64,000 bases of DNA from Trissonchulus latispiculum (lineage: Eukaryota; Nematoda; Enoplea; Enoplida; Ironidae), in NCBI GenBank assembly GCA_030248195.1, contig JASAND010022912.1:105690-169689 (forward strand), read 5' to 3'. Both the position numbers and the translations under genes were made by a program. Below, one piece after another: positions 33,487-44,641 of this stretch. The notes beneath the pieces were generated by a model. It was not told the origin of the DNA. It made no database searches and saw only the letters and a list, made by a program, of their open reading frames with translations. The stretch's first letter is position 1. Each line of letters opens with the position of its first letter.

Positions 33487-33805
33487 CAAGAGTACATAAT
33501 AATAAGAGTATGCCACTAGGCAAGCTCTATGTTATCAGAGCAAAAACTATGCTCTGCACGCTAACGGCCCACCCCCCCCCGCAAATCAGTACAAATCAGT
33601 ACCTGGTCGAAATACGCTCACTCCTTATTTTATGTCTTAAGCTCGAAAACACAAACAGTGCGGGCCGAATTTTGTGCCTGCTTGTAGGTTTCGAACACCA
33701 ACATAGCGCACTATATTCATTGAAGTGATGGGTCTAATTTGGGGGGGGGGAGTTTTTTTTTTTATAGTATGCCTAGTGGCATACTCTTAGTATTATGTAC
33801 TCTTG
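33487..33805. mobile_element. Foldback MITE, 319 bp
   Basis: The terminal inverted repeats are about 34 bp (CAAGAGTACATAATA...CCACTAGGC; inverse at 33771-33805). Flanks are TTATTAT-like on both sides. Non-coding, with homopolymer runs inside. Confidence 0.75.
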
Positions 33806-33918
33806 TTATTATTAAGGGAGATAAGCCCTCTCTAAGTCCAATGACTTGGGCTAATCCTACTATTTTCTTTTCCTTTTCTTTGTTGGCCTTGTTCTCGGCC
33901 AAAAGTTCAGGTGAGGAC

Positions 33919-34137
33919 AACTGCTAGGCCTTGGAAGAAAGAGGCCTAGCAGATAGAGAAAAAGAAAGATAGGAAGGGGAACAACACCTGACTCAGGTGT
34001 AGTCTGGGAGGTAGACAACCTCCCAGACAATGGGAAAGGAAAAAAGGTTTGACTTAAGTCAAACCTAAAAGAAAACCAATTTTAGAACACTCCTTTTTGG
34101 AGTGATAAGATTACGAATCAGAAAGTAATCTTATAAA
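33919..34137. repeat. Run of six consecutive hairpins
   Basis: In order: CTGCTAGGCC/GGCCTAGCAG; ACACCTG-A-CTCAGGTGT; GTCTGGGAGG/CCTCCCAGAC with loop TAGACAA (34002-34028); GGTTTGACTTAAGTCAAACC; CACTCC/GGAGTG; ATAAGATTA/TAATCTTAT. All stems differ in sequence. They lie within about 220 bp. Confidence 0.8.
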
Positions 34138-35013
34138 AACATTTTCGTTCATAACTTCCTTATTTTTGAGAGTTGAAATGTCGGGTTTGGATTTTTGGAA
34201 TCAGAATCAAATTCTCTTTCATATTAGCCCAAGTCATTTTCTAACCAAAAATACTAAAATTAACTAATTATTATCTAATTAACACTTAATTATCACTAAT
34301 TAACCCTACCTAACTACGTACTTAGTTATTTTGTACCTAATATTGAACCATCTTCCAATATTTGCTGTTTTAGATGCACATTTCCACTTTATAGGCGATT
34401 TTACGACTAATTTTCGGCTTAATTATGCACATAAACCTCATGTTTTGGGTTTATGACTTCCTGCTAACTAGTATGCGAGCACTAGTGGTTGTACTACTTT
34501 ACGAGAGAGGCTGTACTTGACTCAAATTATGGACGATACTCACTAATTCATCTAAGTTTAGTTTAAATGTCGATTTTTATCTTCGTGTGGGAGTAACAAC
34601 TCCACTTACTAAAGGGATTAAGATCGAATCACCCTCTTTTTACACAATTCCTGGATTAGTATTGTTAATAAGACACACGTTAGTAGGACTTAATTAAGCC
34701 TAAAATCATAATTAAGACTAAAATTTATATCTTAATCGAGTATCAACCTTGGGCTCTATTGATAAACTTCTTGATTTCTACTGAATACTGGCAACTCTAG
34801 CTAGACAAATATAAGATAATCTATACAATTATTGCTTGGACATTATTTGATAAATACATTCCATGTAAATGATCTTCGTTCTTCTTCACAGATCCATGGC
34901 ATAAAATTCTTCCTTGTAGATTAATTACTTTGAGATACTTTTAGACCAATTTCTGTTATTTTCAAAACCTTGTTTTATTAATTCCATTACACATTTCCAC
35001 ATGACTAGTTTTA

Positions 35014-35667
35014 GGGTAAACTTGGCATGTATTGACGATGTCGACCTCAGGCTACCTTTACATGCTTTCCAACTTGGCTTGTATGAACACTGAATGTTTG
35101 TTGTATGGACGCTAACTTGGCATGTATGGACGCTCTTGGCATGTATGGACACAAAATTTACAGGAAAATCATAGGAGATCCTCAGCTGTCCTGCTGAAGT
35201 TCCACTTTGCTTGTATGACGATTTAAGCTGTTTCGAACGGTCTATGCTAAATTAAGCAAAATAAATGAAAAGATTCCGCCATAAATAAAAGAAAAAGTAT
35301 TAGTTTTTCTCTAGTTAATTTTTATTTTGTAAAATTGGTACCAAAGAATAGAGAAATTATCATACTTTTCAGCAATATAAAATTCAGAACAGTTTAGTTT
35401 GTTCCTGAATTCGCGGAAGCCTTTAAACTTAGGCCAAAACTTATTGAATAATCAAGCAAAATGCTATTTTGATAAAAACCGGCAAATAGCGTACGACAGA
35501 AACATCCTACACGGATGAAGTTTAGTTTAGTTGATTAGAGTCATTTTGGTACCAGCTTTCCGATGGGGTTATCAATTTTTCTGTTGGCCGAATATTGAGT
35601 ACACTAGCTTATCAAACCCAACCCATCGTCGATACAAAATTATCGTCCATACATGCCAAGTTTACCC
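35014..35667. mobile_element. 654 bp MITE with TA target duplication
   Basis: The terminal inverted repeats are GGGTAAACTTGGCATGTAT. TA flanks both ends (35012-35013, 35668-35669), and the copy 2 site has a single TA (46569-46570). The terminal motif CTTGGCATGTATGGAC is repeated inside near the left end (about 35115 and 35134, with weaker copies nearby). The TA duplication suggests a Tc1/mariner-type transposase in trans. No protein is encoded. Confidence 0.88.
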
Positions 35668-35822
35668 TATTTCCCCACCTCTTATTATTTCCGGGTTCAA
35701 AAAGGTACAGTACTTTGTTAAAAGCAATAAAGTAAAAACACATCTTCATCAACCTCGCAGACATTCAAATATAATGGAATGGTAAGGTTATGTAACAAGA
35801 TCCTTTCCAAACAATTCAATTT

Positions 35823-37137
35823 CAAGCACGAGAAGAAACCTTTTCGAAAAGCCCTACACTTCTATTCATACCTATCTGCACCACTACTATTATTACCTCT
35901 TCAGAAACTGTCAGTCAGTACTGTACAGTATTCCCTGGCCTGGCCTAGTGTTGGCATCTGGGATGGGATCCCATGGGATCCCATGGGATGGGATGGGATG
36001 GGATTTAAAACTCATCCCACATGGGATTAGTGGGATTCAATGGGATCGTTTATCCCTGCACTCATTTAAAGGGAGGCCAGTTTTGGCCGATTTTACGAAA
36101 ATCTCCGATTTTGCTCATTGTCACATATTTTGTATAGTCTAGTAATGTTTTAACGAACTCATAAAATTTAAGTCGGATCTGTTGAAGAGTAATTTCAGCT
36201 GAAAATGGAGGTATTCATGTGTTAAACATAGGAAACTAAAAAAGTGATGATTGTTCCGTGAGCGAAAGAAGTCTTGTCAATGACAGAATAGAGCAGTACA
36301 ACGTTCATTTCATAAAGACTCTATCGGAGTGCGCGGAATTTTAATTTAGATGATTAAAATTGTTTAATTAATTTTTGAAGTTTGAGAACATCCAAATCTG
36401 AGTATTTTGCAACGCTGAAACTGGGGTTCAGCAAATTTGACGAGATATTTTGAAAACTGTGAGGCCTATTTGAACGTTCTAATTCCTACAGATCATGCCT
36501 TATGACAAGACATTTCAAGCAATGCCAATTGATCCTGGTCTGCTCTGCCTGATTTTGAGATTTCTGTGGCGCAGGAATCTGAATTTTTAGCTACAAATTT
36601 TGGAAATTTGCGTTTGTTTGCAAATAACATAGAATCATGACAACAAAGACCGACAAAACATGCGCACCATGACCATGATTGATACCTAACTTTAGGTCCC
36701 TTTTGGGTACAATTGTTGCAGATGAGGACACCAAGTTGGACACTGTGGTCAGACATGAGAGTGACAAGCTTGACAAACAATTTTCTTTTAACTTTTAACC
36801 CTTTAATATCCGAACGTTCCATTTGGCCCAAGTATTTGTGAAATCAATTGGTCAGTTACCGATTGCCAATCCGGACATTTGCTCCGTTTTTCTTTAACAC
36901 GTCGACCCCATTTTAGAAACATATTTCCACGCCAGCTGGAAAGATGGAGTTTCTATTGCTTTCCGTCGACAATGGAAAATTTATAACTTTCAAATCACGC
37001 CCTGTTCGATCGCACGATTCAAATGTGTCCTGGCGTTGCCTGTAAATTGCCGGCGGCAAAGCCACTTCACCGGGTTGTAGGGAAGGTTATGCAGATTAAT
37101 AAGTTAGCGCTAGTTTATGTTTGGATCGTGTGGATCG
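35823..37137. other. Spacer between the two duplication copies
   Basis: No gene is recognised. A GGGAT/GGGATCCCAT microsatellite occupies about 35960-36050. The minus-strand frame at 36493-36831 (112 codons) has no recognisable features. Confidence 0.45.
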
Positions 37138-38585
37138 CGCATCGTTTGGAACCCAAAACCTACCGCTTATGAAGTAGCTGCTGACTCCAGCAGTAAGAGG
37201 TTATTTTCCCGGTCTGTCTAACGTATGTTTCTGAAAGCGTTGAAATTTTTACTAGACTGCTACTCCGGTTTACTTAATTTTGACTGACCTAATTGAATTT
37301 TACAAGCAGCTGTAAGTTGGTTTGTATGTACAAACACTCATAGATACGAACTTAAAGTAACCACTCGCGACTTCATTAACATTGTCTTAGTGGTTTCTTG
37401 AATACGTTAACTTCCACAGGGAATGCAGAAGATTTTCCGACAGTTAATCAACAAATTTTCAAAATTTTCGCATTCTATTGAAAGCTGTCACTAAAAGTTC
37501 GCAATTTTCTTGAAACTTTGTCTCGAAATATTTTCAAACTTTCTCTGACGTTGTGCAATATTTCAGAAAACAGTCGTGTTTTACATAAATTTGTATGGAT
37601 TATTAGACAATTTTCAAAAATGGCCAGATGTGGTAGCGAGTTTGACTTAGGAATACATTTTGGAAATGAGTTTTGAGTCTATATTTATCAAAAGTAATAT
37701 TTCATGCATAATTTCGTGCATACAATGATGTGAATTCATTGTTCAGGTGCAAACAATTCCGAATTTAAAAAGGCATGGAACAAATATGTGAGATAAACTT
37801 TTTAAAATATTTTAAAGCGAATTGTGGTTCTGGCGGAATACAGTAGGTGGCTCGATATCTTTGACGTCTCTTGTGAATTTTTTCAAATTTTCAAAATTGA
37901 AGCAAAATTCATTCGGCAAGAATATAAATTTAATTTCAGTTAAGAATTAATGAAACAAATTCTCTGACTGTTTGCATTTTTTGCAAATACATCAGAAGAA
38001 GCATGAAAACAGTGGTTATTGAAGAGGAGGTAATATAAAACAGTGTTACTGTGGACATTGATGATTTCAAATCATTTACAGTTAAAATTTTATAATTTTC
38101 AAAAATAATTTTTTGAAAATACAGTTATAAACCTAAAATACAAAACCCTGGCTTTCAAAGTAATTAGTAATAAAATGCCAGTGAAAGAGTTTGAAGTCGT
38201 ATCTCGTCAGTGTAATACGCAATTGAATAATTGGAATTTCCTTAACCGAGCAAGTACACCTGACAATTTCGCTATAACAATTATAATCTAACGGTTCAGA
38301 CTGATTTATTAGACAATTAACAACATCCACTCAAGCCCTGCCTGAATGTGACCAAAAATGCTACTTCAAAATTTATTCGGCATGCTTTTTGTAAAGCAAT
38401 TGAAGTTTTTTGTGCTCTCAAAGGATTCGGAGGTTTAAATTCATAACTGCAATATCGAAAATCTCCATGTATATACTCACGTTTGTTCACTGATCAGAGG
38501 GTTGGATAATCATTACTGTTTTGACGGCAAATCTCGTTCTCTAAAATTAGTGTTCAATTCAAATATGCAGACTATCAATCCAAAT

Positions 38586-39360
38586 TCATATTTTCCTCTG
38601 CTTCAACGAATTCAGCTTGGCAAAATTTGGCTTCCTTATATAATGCAGAGCGTTTGAGGTTATGATAGTGAACGCTGTTCTTGCGCTCACCAAGCCCTGA
38701 ATCAACCTCCTGCACATAGAGGTAGTAGACAATTGACGAAACTTGAATGCTGTGCCAGGAAATCGAAAACCGCTTGTTAGGAGGTTGTACAGGATCTGTC
38801 CAACATGATGAAACAACATAAATGAAATAGGAATCCACGATTGAACCAAATAACCGTCTGGGATCATTGGTACAGGAGTTAGGGGCGATCGCAAAACCGT
38901 GTTATGCACACTCGTACATTCTTCTAAGGATCTGCTATGATGAGTTCAGCTGAGCCAGGATGAGCGAGCACAGTTGTCGTTGTCAGAATGCGAGGAGCAA
39001 TCCCTTTTTCTAACATTTTATCGACCGTTTCAACCATTTCTAGCAAGAACAGTTTGATGCAAGTTTCTGAAAAACAAACATGTTTCCTCACAAAGGTCGT
39101 TAAAGAAACGATCCCTTCTCCCAGCCAGTCCGCAAGAACCTGAAAGAATTGTCCTCGGGGATCGTTCTCCAGTGAGTTTCTGGCGAAGCCATGGTCTGCA
39201 AGATATGGGGATCCAGGGTGATTTTCCAGAATTTTCAGAAGTCTGGTTTCTTGTGGAAAAATTTCGCCTTCAAATTTATCCATTTTTTGGTCTTCTATGG
39301 GTGTAACCTTAATTATTTCTTTTCGCTTATCAGATTTGGCCACACCAAAATAGAGCACGC
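38586..39360 (-). pseudogene. Kinase-like sequence, copy 2 (less damaged)
   Basis: Same organisation as 9866-10645. The N-lobe-like frame (39360-38924) ends IIADP-stop. The C-lobe-like frame (38909-38586, 107 codons, with SWIPISF and VGQILYNLLTSGFRFPG) is fully open here, lacking the TGA of copy 1, but lies in a different phase. An unrecognised short intron or a frameshift separates the lobes. HRD and DFG residues are absent, so catalysis is unlikely. Copy 2 keeps 12 extra bases after the stop. It is either a recently dead gene or an expressed pseudokinase whose exon boundaries I cannot place. Confidence 0.45.
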
Positions 39361-41339
39361 CTAAGGTAAAGCCGACTGAAATCTCCGGTTATTCAGCCAA
39401 CATAAAGTCATCTTCTCTTAAGCTAATGCATACGAAATTTGAACTCATTCTAAAATAGGTTGCACATTTGTATAAAAGATACTAAATCTGGTATCTTGAC
39501 CAGGTCAAAATAAAAAATCAAAAAATGGAGGAAAATCTATAATTATTAAATTTTAATTTATCGCTGAAACTAATTAATGTCTATGCATTTTTCCAACCAC
39601 ATTACATAATACGTAAGAGTATGACAAGAATTGTGTGATATATGTGTTGCGCAACGAAACGCAATCTCTGTTGGCCAATAATCTATGAATTCGCTGGTGT
39701 TCATAATGGCACTTTGCTTGAGTTTTCCATTAGACATCTATGGTGTGTGACTTCACCTGAGTGATGTCATTTTACAGATATTGGTAAATCGTGAATGCTT
39801 CTGTGTATCAGTGAGCTATCACGTCTGCCGTACCTTTTATATCCACTACATCATCTTGATTTAACAGATTTCCACCAATTTCTTAATTTTTGACAACATT
39901 TAATGGCAAGCACTTTTCAAAGCTAACTGACAAAATTTCGGAAACTTTGTAAGTCTAACTTTTGTAGTGAATTTAAACGGGAATAATAAATAATGTCAGA
40001 CAGCAGTCCTTGATTTGTTGAGAAGTCAGAGCACATTTTACTTTTAATGATTGATTCACTCCAGTGAATAAGTGATTTGAACGAGTACTTAGTGAGATTA
40101 TACCATTAAAATCAATACTGCTAAACCGAAACTGCGCTAAAACAAACAACAGTATTATTTTATGTGTGAGTTTACGCCAATAATTAATTCAACTTTTAAA
40201 TTAAATAATGTTAGAAGGCGCAGTTTGACTCAAACTTTTTATTGCAAGAGACTAAAATCTCATTCTATGTTGAACCTACAATAAAAATCTGCATAATCTA
40301 TACATTAACTAAGGGTCGAGTCCGGTTTTGTCACAGTCAGTCAGTCCGGTTTAACTTGAACGGAAATGATCTTGTAAATTAGGCATCAATTTGTCGCAAA
40401 AGCTACGTCATTTTTAAAAGTCTCAATAAAATCCTCAATCTTTGAAAGCAGTCTTCAAATTTTGATCATATTTAATGAACCTTTATTTGAAAATGCCGAT
40501 TAAGCAGAAATTTCAAAACAACAATACCTTTTTGTCTAGGACCTTGACCAAATTTTACTTACTCTTTATTTTGACGGTACCAGGCATGTTCTTGTTCAAA
40601 CTGGAGTGTTACTCCAAGACCCAATGTTAACATATGGCCTGGCTTTTGCGAGCAAATGTAATAGCAAGTAAGACTACATTAAATAATTATATTTGAAAAT
40701 GTACAACTGGCAACTAAAACGGCAAACAAATTTCAAATGATTTGGACTGAGGTTGTTGCTCTATTTAACTGAATAATATAATTCTGAAATAGATGTACAG
40801 AAACTAATAAAATCTGTCAACCTTTGCTCAATTCACATTTGTCAACAATAATTGGAAATCTCTGATTTTACCAAGGCTATACTTGTATTCAATAAATCAT
40901 ATACTACTGAATTGAATAATTCCAAAGTTATTAACTCTAGTAAAAGCTACGTTCTCTGGTTGAACTATAATAAAATGAATGATATTTTTGACATTTTCAG
41001 AACACAGTCCTGATGACAATATTGAAAACTTTCCTGACAAAACGTATAGTGCTCGCTCTTAGTAATGAAATAAGTTTCCACGGTATGGTACAACTGACAT
41101 TTATTTAACTGACTAATTGGACACCAGATTAATATTAATTAATTAATACAAAATTTATGATAGAACCTTCTTGATTAATATTGGATTTATGGTATAGATC
41201 CTTCGCACTAGAAACGTCATAGGCTATAAGATTAGGTGAGAAATACAAAAGTTTTGCTAGAAAATTTTGATCATTTATAAATGATTTTAGTTTAGAAACT
41301 GGAAGCTGTCACATAATTCCAGAAACAGCTCAACATCTG

Positions 41340-41994
41340 GGCCGCGTTTCACAAAGCCCTCCTAAATTTTGCTCTTAAAGCTGCTCCTAAGTCAAAAGTT
41401 AAGAGGGTTTTCCAAGCAACTTAGGAGGACCTCCTAAACTGTTTCACAAAACTACTTGGAGATTGCTCTTAAATTTTAACGCTAAGAGCGCTCTTAACAC
41501 CATTTTCAACTAAAATTTAGGAGCCCTCTTATGTTTGCTCTTAAGTTTGTTACTACATAACACATATTTTTGGTAATTTCAACGTAAAATAATTGATGAT
41601 AACTAACTGAAATTAATTGAAGCCACGTATACTATATAATTAATCCCATTAATAGGGCAAAAAATCTTTATTTAAAAATGTAAGTTTAGTGACGAAAAAT
41701 AAACATTTTAAATTTGAGAAATTTCATGATATTATCCATCGCATTTACTGAAAATGTGTTTCTTGGAATTATAGTTGCGTATTGCATCATATTTATGGCA
41801 AAACAATAACAAACAGTGCTGTTTTGAACTTAGGAGGGGGTTTAGGAGTGCTAAAACGGGCTCCGATTTTAGGAGCGAACTTTAAGAGCTCTCCTAAACT
41901 AGGAGCCCTTCATGAAACAGCAAAATCTTAACTTTGCTCTTAACTTGTAAATTTAGGAGCTCCTAAAGATAAGAGGGCTTTGTGAAACGCACCC
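41340..41994. mobile_element. 655 bp MITE with 3 bp target duplication
   Basis: The terminal inverted repeats are GGCCGCGTTTCACAAAGC (left) and GGGTGCGTTTCACAAAGC (right, reverse complement), continuing CCTC. CTG flanks both ends (41337-41339, 41995-41997). The sister site CATCTGTACCGG (about 12626-12637) is uninterrupted with a single CTG. The interior repeats TCTTAA and CTCCTAA motifs and has no ORF. A 3 bp duplication fits PIF/Harbinger. It arrived after the duplication, or was precisely lost from copy 1. Confidence 0.92.
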
Positions 41995-41997
41995 CTG

Positions 41998-42303
41998 TAC
42001 CGGAAATTTGTCCTCATTTTCTCATGTACGGGGGACAGAGATATATATATCCATCACTGGTGAAGTCAGGAAATACAATATACGTACGCGGTCGCGGATC
42101 TTTAGCGATGTAGTCAAGGCAAATACGTAATCAAGCAGTGGCACTTGCCCCGGCTTACATTCCAGTATTTTTATTATCTTGGTTTCAATAGGCACGATTT
42201 CTCCGTCTAACTCGTCAACTTTCTGGTGGTTTAGGTGGAAATCTTCATTATCACCCTTTTCGATTAACTTGACAGGGCTTAGAAATATAGCCCAAGTGTA
42301 AAG
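41998..42303 (-). pseudogene. Second kinase-like fragment, copy 2
   Basis: The counterpart of 12647-12934, but open throughout: LLDYVFA is intact (TAC at 42127-42129) and the frame continues up to the MITE at 41994. It is homologous by eye to the first half of the kinase-like exon at 39360. It has no catalytic-loop segment, and the MITE now sits right behind it, so it is probably a fragment rather than a working exon. Confidence 0.45.
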
Positions 42304-42882
42304 CCTGTGGATATGGGAAGTTTTTCATCTAGCAGTGGTTTATACTGACCATGTGTAAGAGAAATCTATTCAACATTTTATTCTACCAGAGAGATTTTAT
42401 ATCCAGTTTTTGTTGAATTCTCTCTCTAGTTTAGTTATATACCAAAATAGAAATATTATAAGCTCTGAACGAAGCTTATAAATAAATTAGATAGAGTATA
42501 TATTCCTAATAAGATAGACTATTCCAACTTGATCATTATCTCCAGACGTGTATGATGTATTACTTTGCAGGTTGGCCTTGCATTCTGTACTACATGCGCG
42601 GATACTGTGTGATGTTCTGGACGCCTATCTATTTGTAACCTTGCCAAGACAGAATAGTTTGTGGATAGTTCCTGTGTGTCCTACCGAAGTTGTTCTAGAA
42701 CAAAAATATTAGCCAACCAGCTGTATTAATTTGCCATAAGCTCATGCCATGTCATGTCATTTGTGCCTCGAGGTATTCCATGTCTTACCTCAGGAAAGAG
42801 CTTATAAGAAGACTTGAGCATCCAATTGCCTTGATTAGTTAATCAAGAAAAGATCATTAGTTGTGATCTGAGACTTATGCTA

Positions 42883-42962
42883 GGCAAGTGTCGACCCCGC
42901 TTAAATCAGAAATCACTGTTGCGATCTGAGACTTAGACTACCGGCAAGTGTCGACCCCGATT
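42883..42962. repeat. GGCAAGTGTCGACCCCG direct repeat, copy 2
   Basis: Two units, at 42883 and 42943, identical in arrangement to 13516 and 13576 of copy 1. Confidence 0.7.
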
Positions 42963-43744
42963 AACGAAATTCACTTAAGTCCTACCATCACTCAACGGAC
43001 TCACGACAATGCCCCCAACCCAGGGTGGCTACAGCAACCCTCAAATTTGGATAAATCACCTTTTGGAAGTCCTGTGTCTAAATTTACTGATCTTGATAAA
43101 CGCGCTGACCATCCGTGTAATCGAAGAAGTAGTTACCTTAGATTAACCTAGTCAGGTTAAAACAACACGTTTTATTATAGATCGAATCATATCAATCACA
43201 TACGAAAGAAACGAGCGAGGAAATTTAGCTTTAGCAGCCAAATCCAATTCACTTCATTGCACATGGTCCAGTTCGTAAGCATGAACATCATTCAAAACAC
43301 AACGCATAACAAAACATTTATATCAGCATCCTATTCAACCCAAAAAACCATTACTATCCAAAGCAGTCGCTAAACAACCAATTAAATTACTCGAGAAACC
43401 TAACTCTTCAGCCATGTTGATACGGTATAGAGCATGTATCTGCTGTATTACTGTTAAATTTTGAACTGAATCTTTTCCATTGATTTGTAGCCATTGAAGT
43501 TTGGTAGAAGTTGAACTACTTTTAAAATAATATTTTGCAACATATTTTTGGTCAGTTTAAAGGAGCATATTTAAATGGTTTTCATGGTCACAAGGTTGTT
43601 TGTTTAAGCCTTTCCCAAATTTATCAGCGGATCTCTTAAACACAAAAACATTTGTTCTAAGCTGTTCATTGTCTTGATGAAGTTAGCGAATCGCGATTCA
43701 CATCAATTGAAAATATGTTAAGGCAATCTTGCAACGACCAGCAG

Positions 43745-44641
43745 TCAGTCATGGGCATTTCCCTGATGGGCACCCACTTTGCTCTGACGTCGTGCCATCC
43801 GCTTCACCATTGCCATTGCTGCTCCGCGATAGGAAGGATTACACGTTATATAGATAGGAAGGTTAATGCCTGAGTTTATTATAGTGAATGTATCAGCTGC
43901 AAAACAGCACATCGGATTCCATCGCGAATGCTCAACGCTTAAGTGCAGTAAACGATTAACCCAATTACAGCACAACATGGTACAGGTGGATACAGCAAAA
44001 CTTAGTGTAGTAATCATAAGCATCAGTGCTATATCTTTGGCAACGTTAATCTGTTTATGGACTTGTTTCAGCATTTTTCCTTTAACTCTGATGTAAGTAA
44101 CACAGATTGCGATGCAGAGAATAAAAATTGTGACAACATAACAGAGTCTTAGACCCCAATAGGTGACAAGAAAATAGGCTTGCCAAAGTTTATGCTCTGT
44201 AATGTCCAAGTTGACTTCTGCCTTGTAAAGTTGCTTATGAGTTTTCACTACCTTCCGCTCAAGACCTGCCGGTAACGAAAGCAAAACATTTCCCAATGCT
44301 AAGCCAGAAACGACAAACTTTGGACTAGTCGACATTGGTAAGCTATTAAATTTGAGTGGCGTAACCAAAGCCAGAAGTCGTTCAGCTGTTATCAAACACA
44401 ATGTTGAGCCAGCAAACATTTGTGACCATCGCTCAACTACTGGCCTAATGTAAGCTGCATAGAATCGATATCGGAACGTTTTCTCCAAGTTGGCAACGTG
44501 ACCAATATAGACGGATAAAAATACACTCGTAAGCAGCAGGTCGCTAATCGTAATCACTCTCAGATATACCCATACAGGCTGTTCCCGTAAGAGCGGAGAC
44601 GCCAGGACGAAGAGATTGACAATGCCTATAATAGTCAACAC
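43745..44641 (-). CDS. Rhodopsin-like 7TM receptor, last exon (copy 2)
   Basis: 298 codons are open from GTG at 44641. It begins within TM1 (GIVNLFVLASPLL), so the first exon is missing here too. Features are TM2 ISDLLLTSV, TM3 end LITAERLLALVTP, a long TM4-TM5 loop with conserved Trp and Tyr, TM7 NSGINLPIYITCNPSYR, and the C-tail RRQSKVGAHQGNAHD, identical to copy 1. Differences from copy 1 cluster in TM2, intracellular loop 2 (SPKF versus NPKS), TM5 and the loop after it. The last 60 residues are nearly identical. Both paralogues are intact in this exon, so they could be a tandem pair with diverging ligand or coupling properties. Confidence 0.75.
   Translation of the reverse strand: MLTIIGIVNLFVLASPLLREQPVWVYLRVITISDLLLTSVFLSVYIGHVANLEKTFRYRFYAAYIRPVVERWSQMFAGSTLCLITAERLLALVTPLKFNSLPMSTSPKFVVSGLALGNVLLSLPAGLERKVVKTHKQLYKAEVNLDITEHKLWQAYFLVTYWGLRLCYVVTIFILCIAICVTYIRVKGKMLKQVHKQINVAKDIALMLMITTLSFAVSTCTMLCCNWVNRLLHLSVEHSRWNPMCCFAADTFTIINSGINLPIYITCNPSYRGAAMAMVKRMARRQSKVGAHQGNAHD

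Larger units (their letters stand above)
28113..34984. other. 6.9 kb hairpin-rich block absent from copy 2
   Basis: No protein-coding gene is recognised. The block lies exactly where copy 2 runs from GTAAA (46535) to CATTACCACATGAC (46549), so it is an insertion here or a deletion there. It contains at least twenty short perfect or near-perfect inverted repeats. Examples are CGATTCGTCCGC/GCGGACGAATCG (30894-30940), GCCGGCAACT/AGTTGCCGGC (32123-32145), a 14 bp stem at 32875-32908, and ACCGAGCTG/CAGCTCGGT (33054-33084). Many share the loop TAACAA. A tRNA B-box (GGTTCGAATCC on the minus strand, 29643-29653) is also present. Whether it is one element or a nest of small ones is not resolved. Confidence 0.6.
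8423..35822. repeat. Segmental duplication, copy 1 (expanded)
   Basis: Homology to copy 2 (37138-46702) starts abruptly at CGCATCGTTTGG (8423 versus 37138) and continues collinearly. The matching blocks are 8423-15698 with 37138-45030, about 18866-19286 with 45108-45703, 27087-28112 with 46182-46535, and 34985-35822 with 46549-46702. The sequence between blocks in copy 1 consists of the lectin gene and several mobile elements absent from copy 2. Identity is very high (only a few differences per several hundred bases) up to about 14.4 kb. It then falls through the receptor exon and is clearly lower beyond it. Confidence 0.85.
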
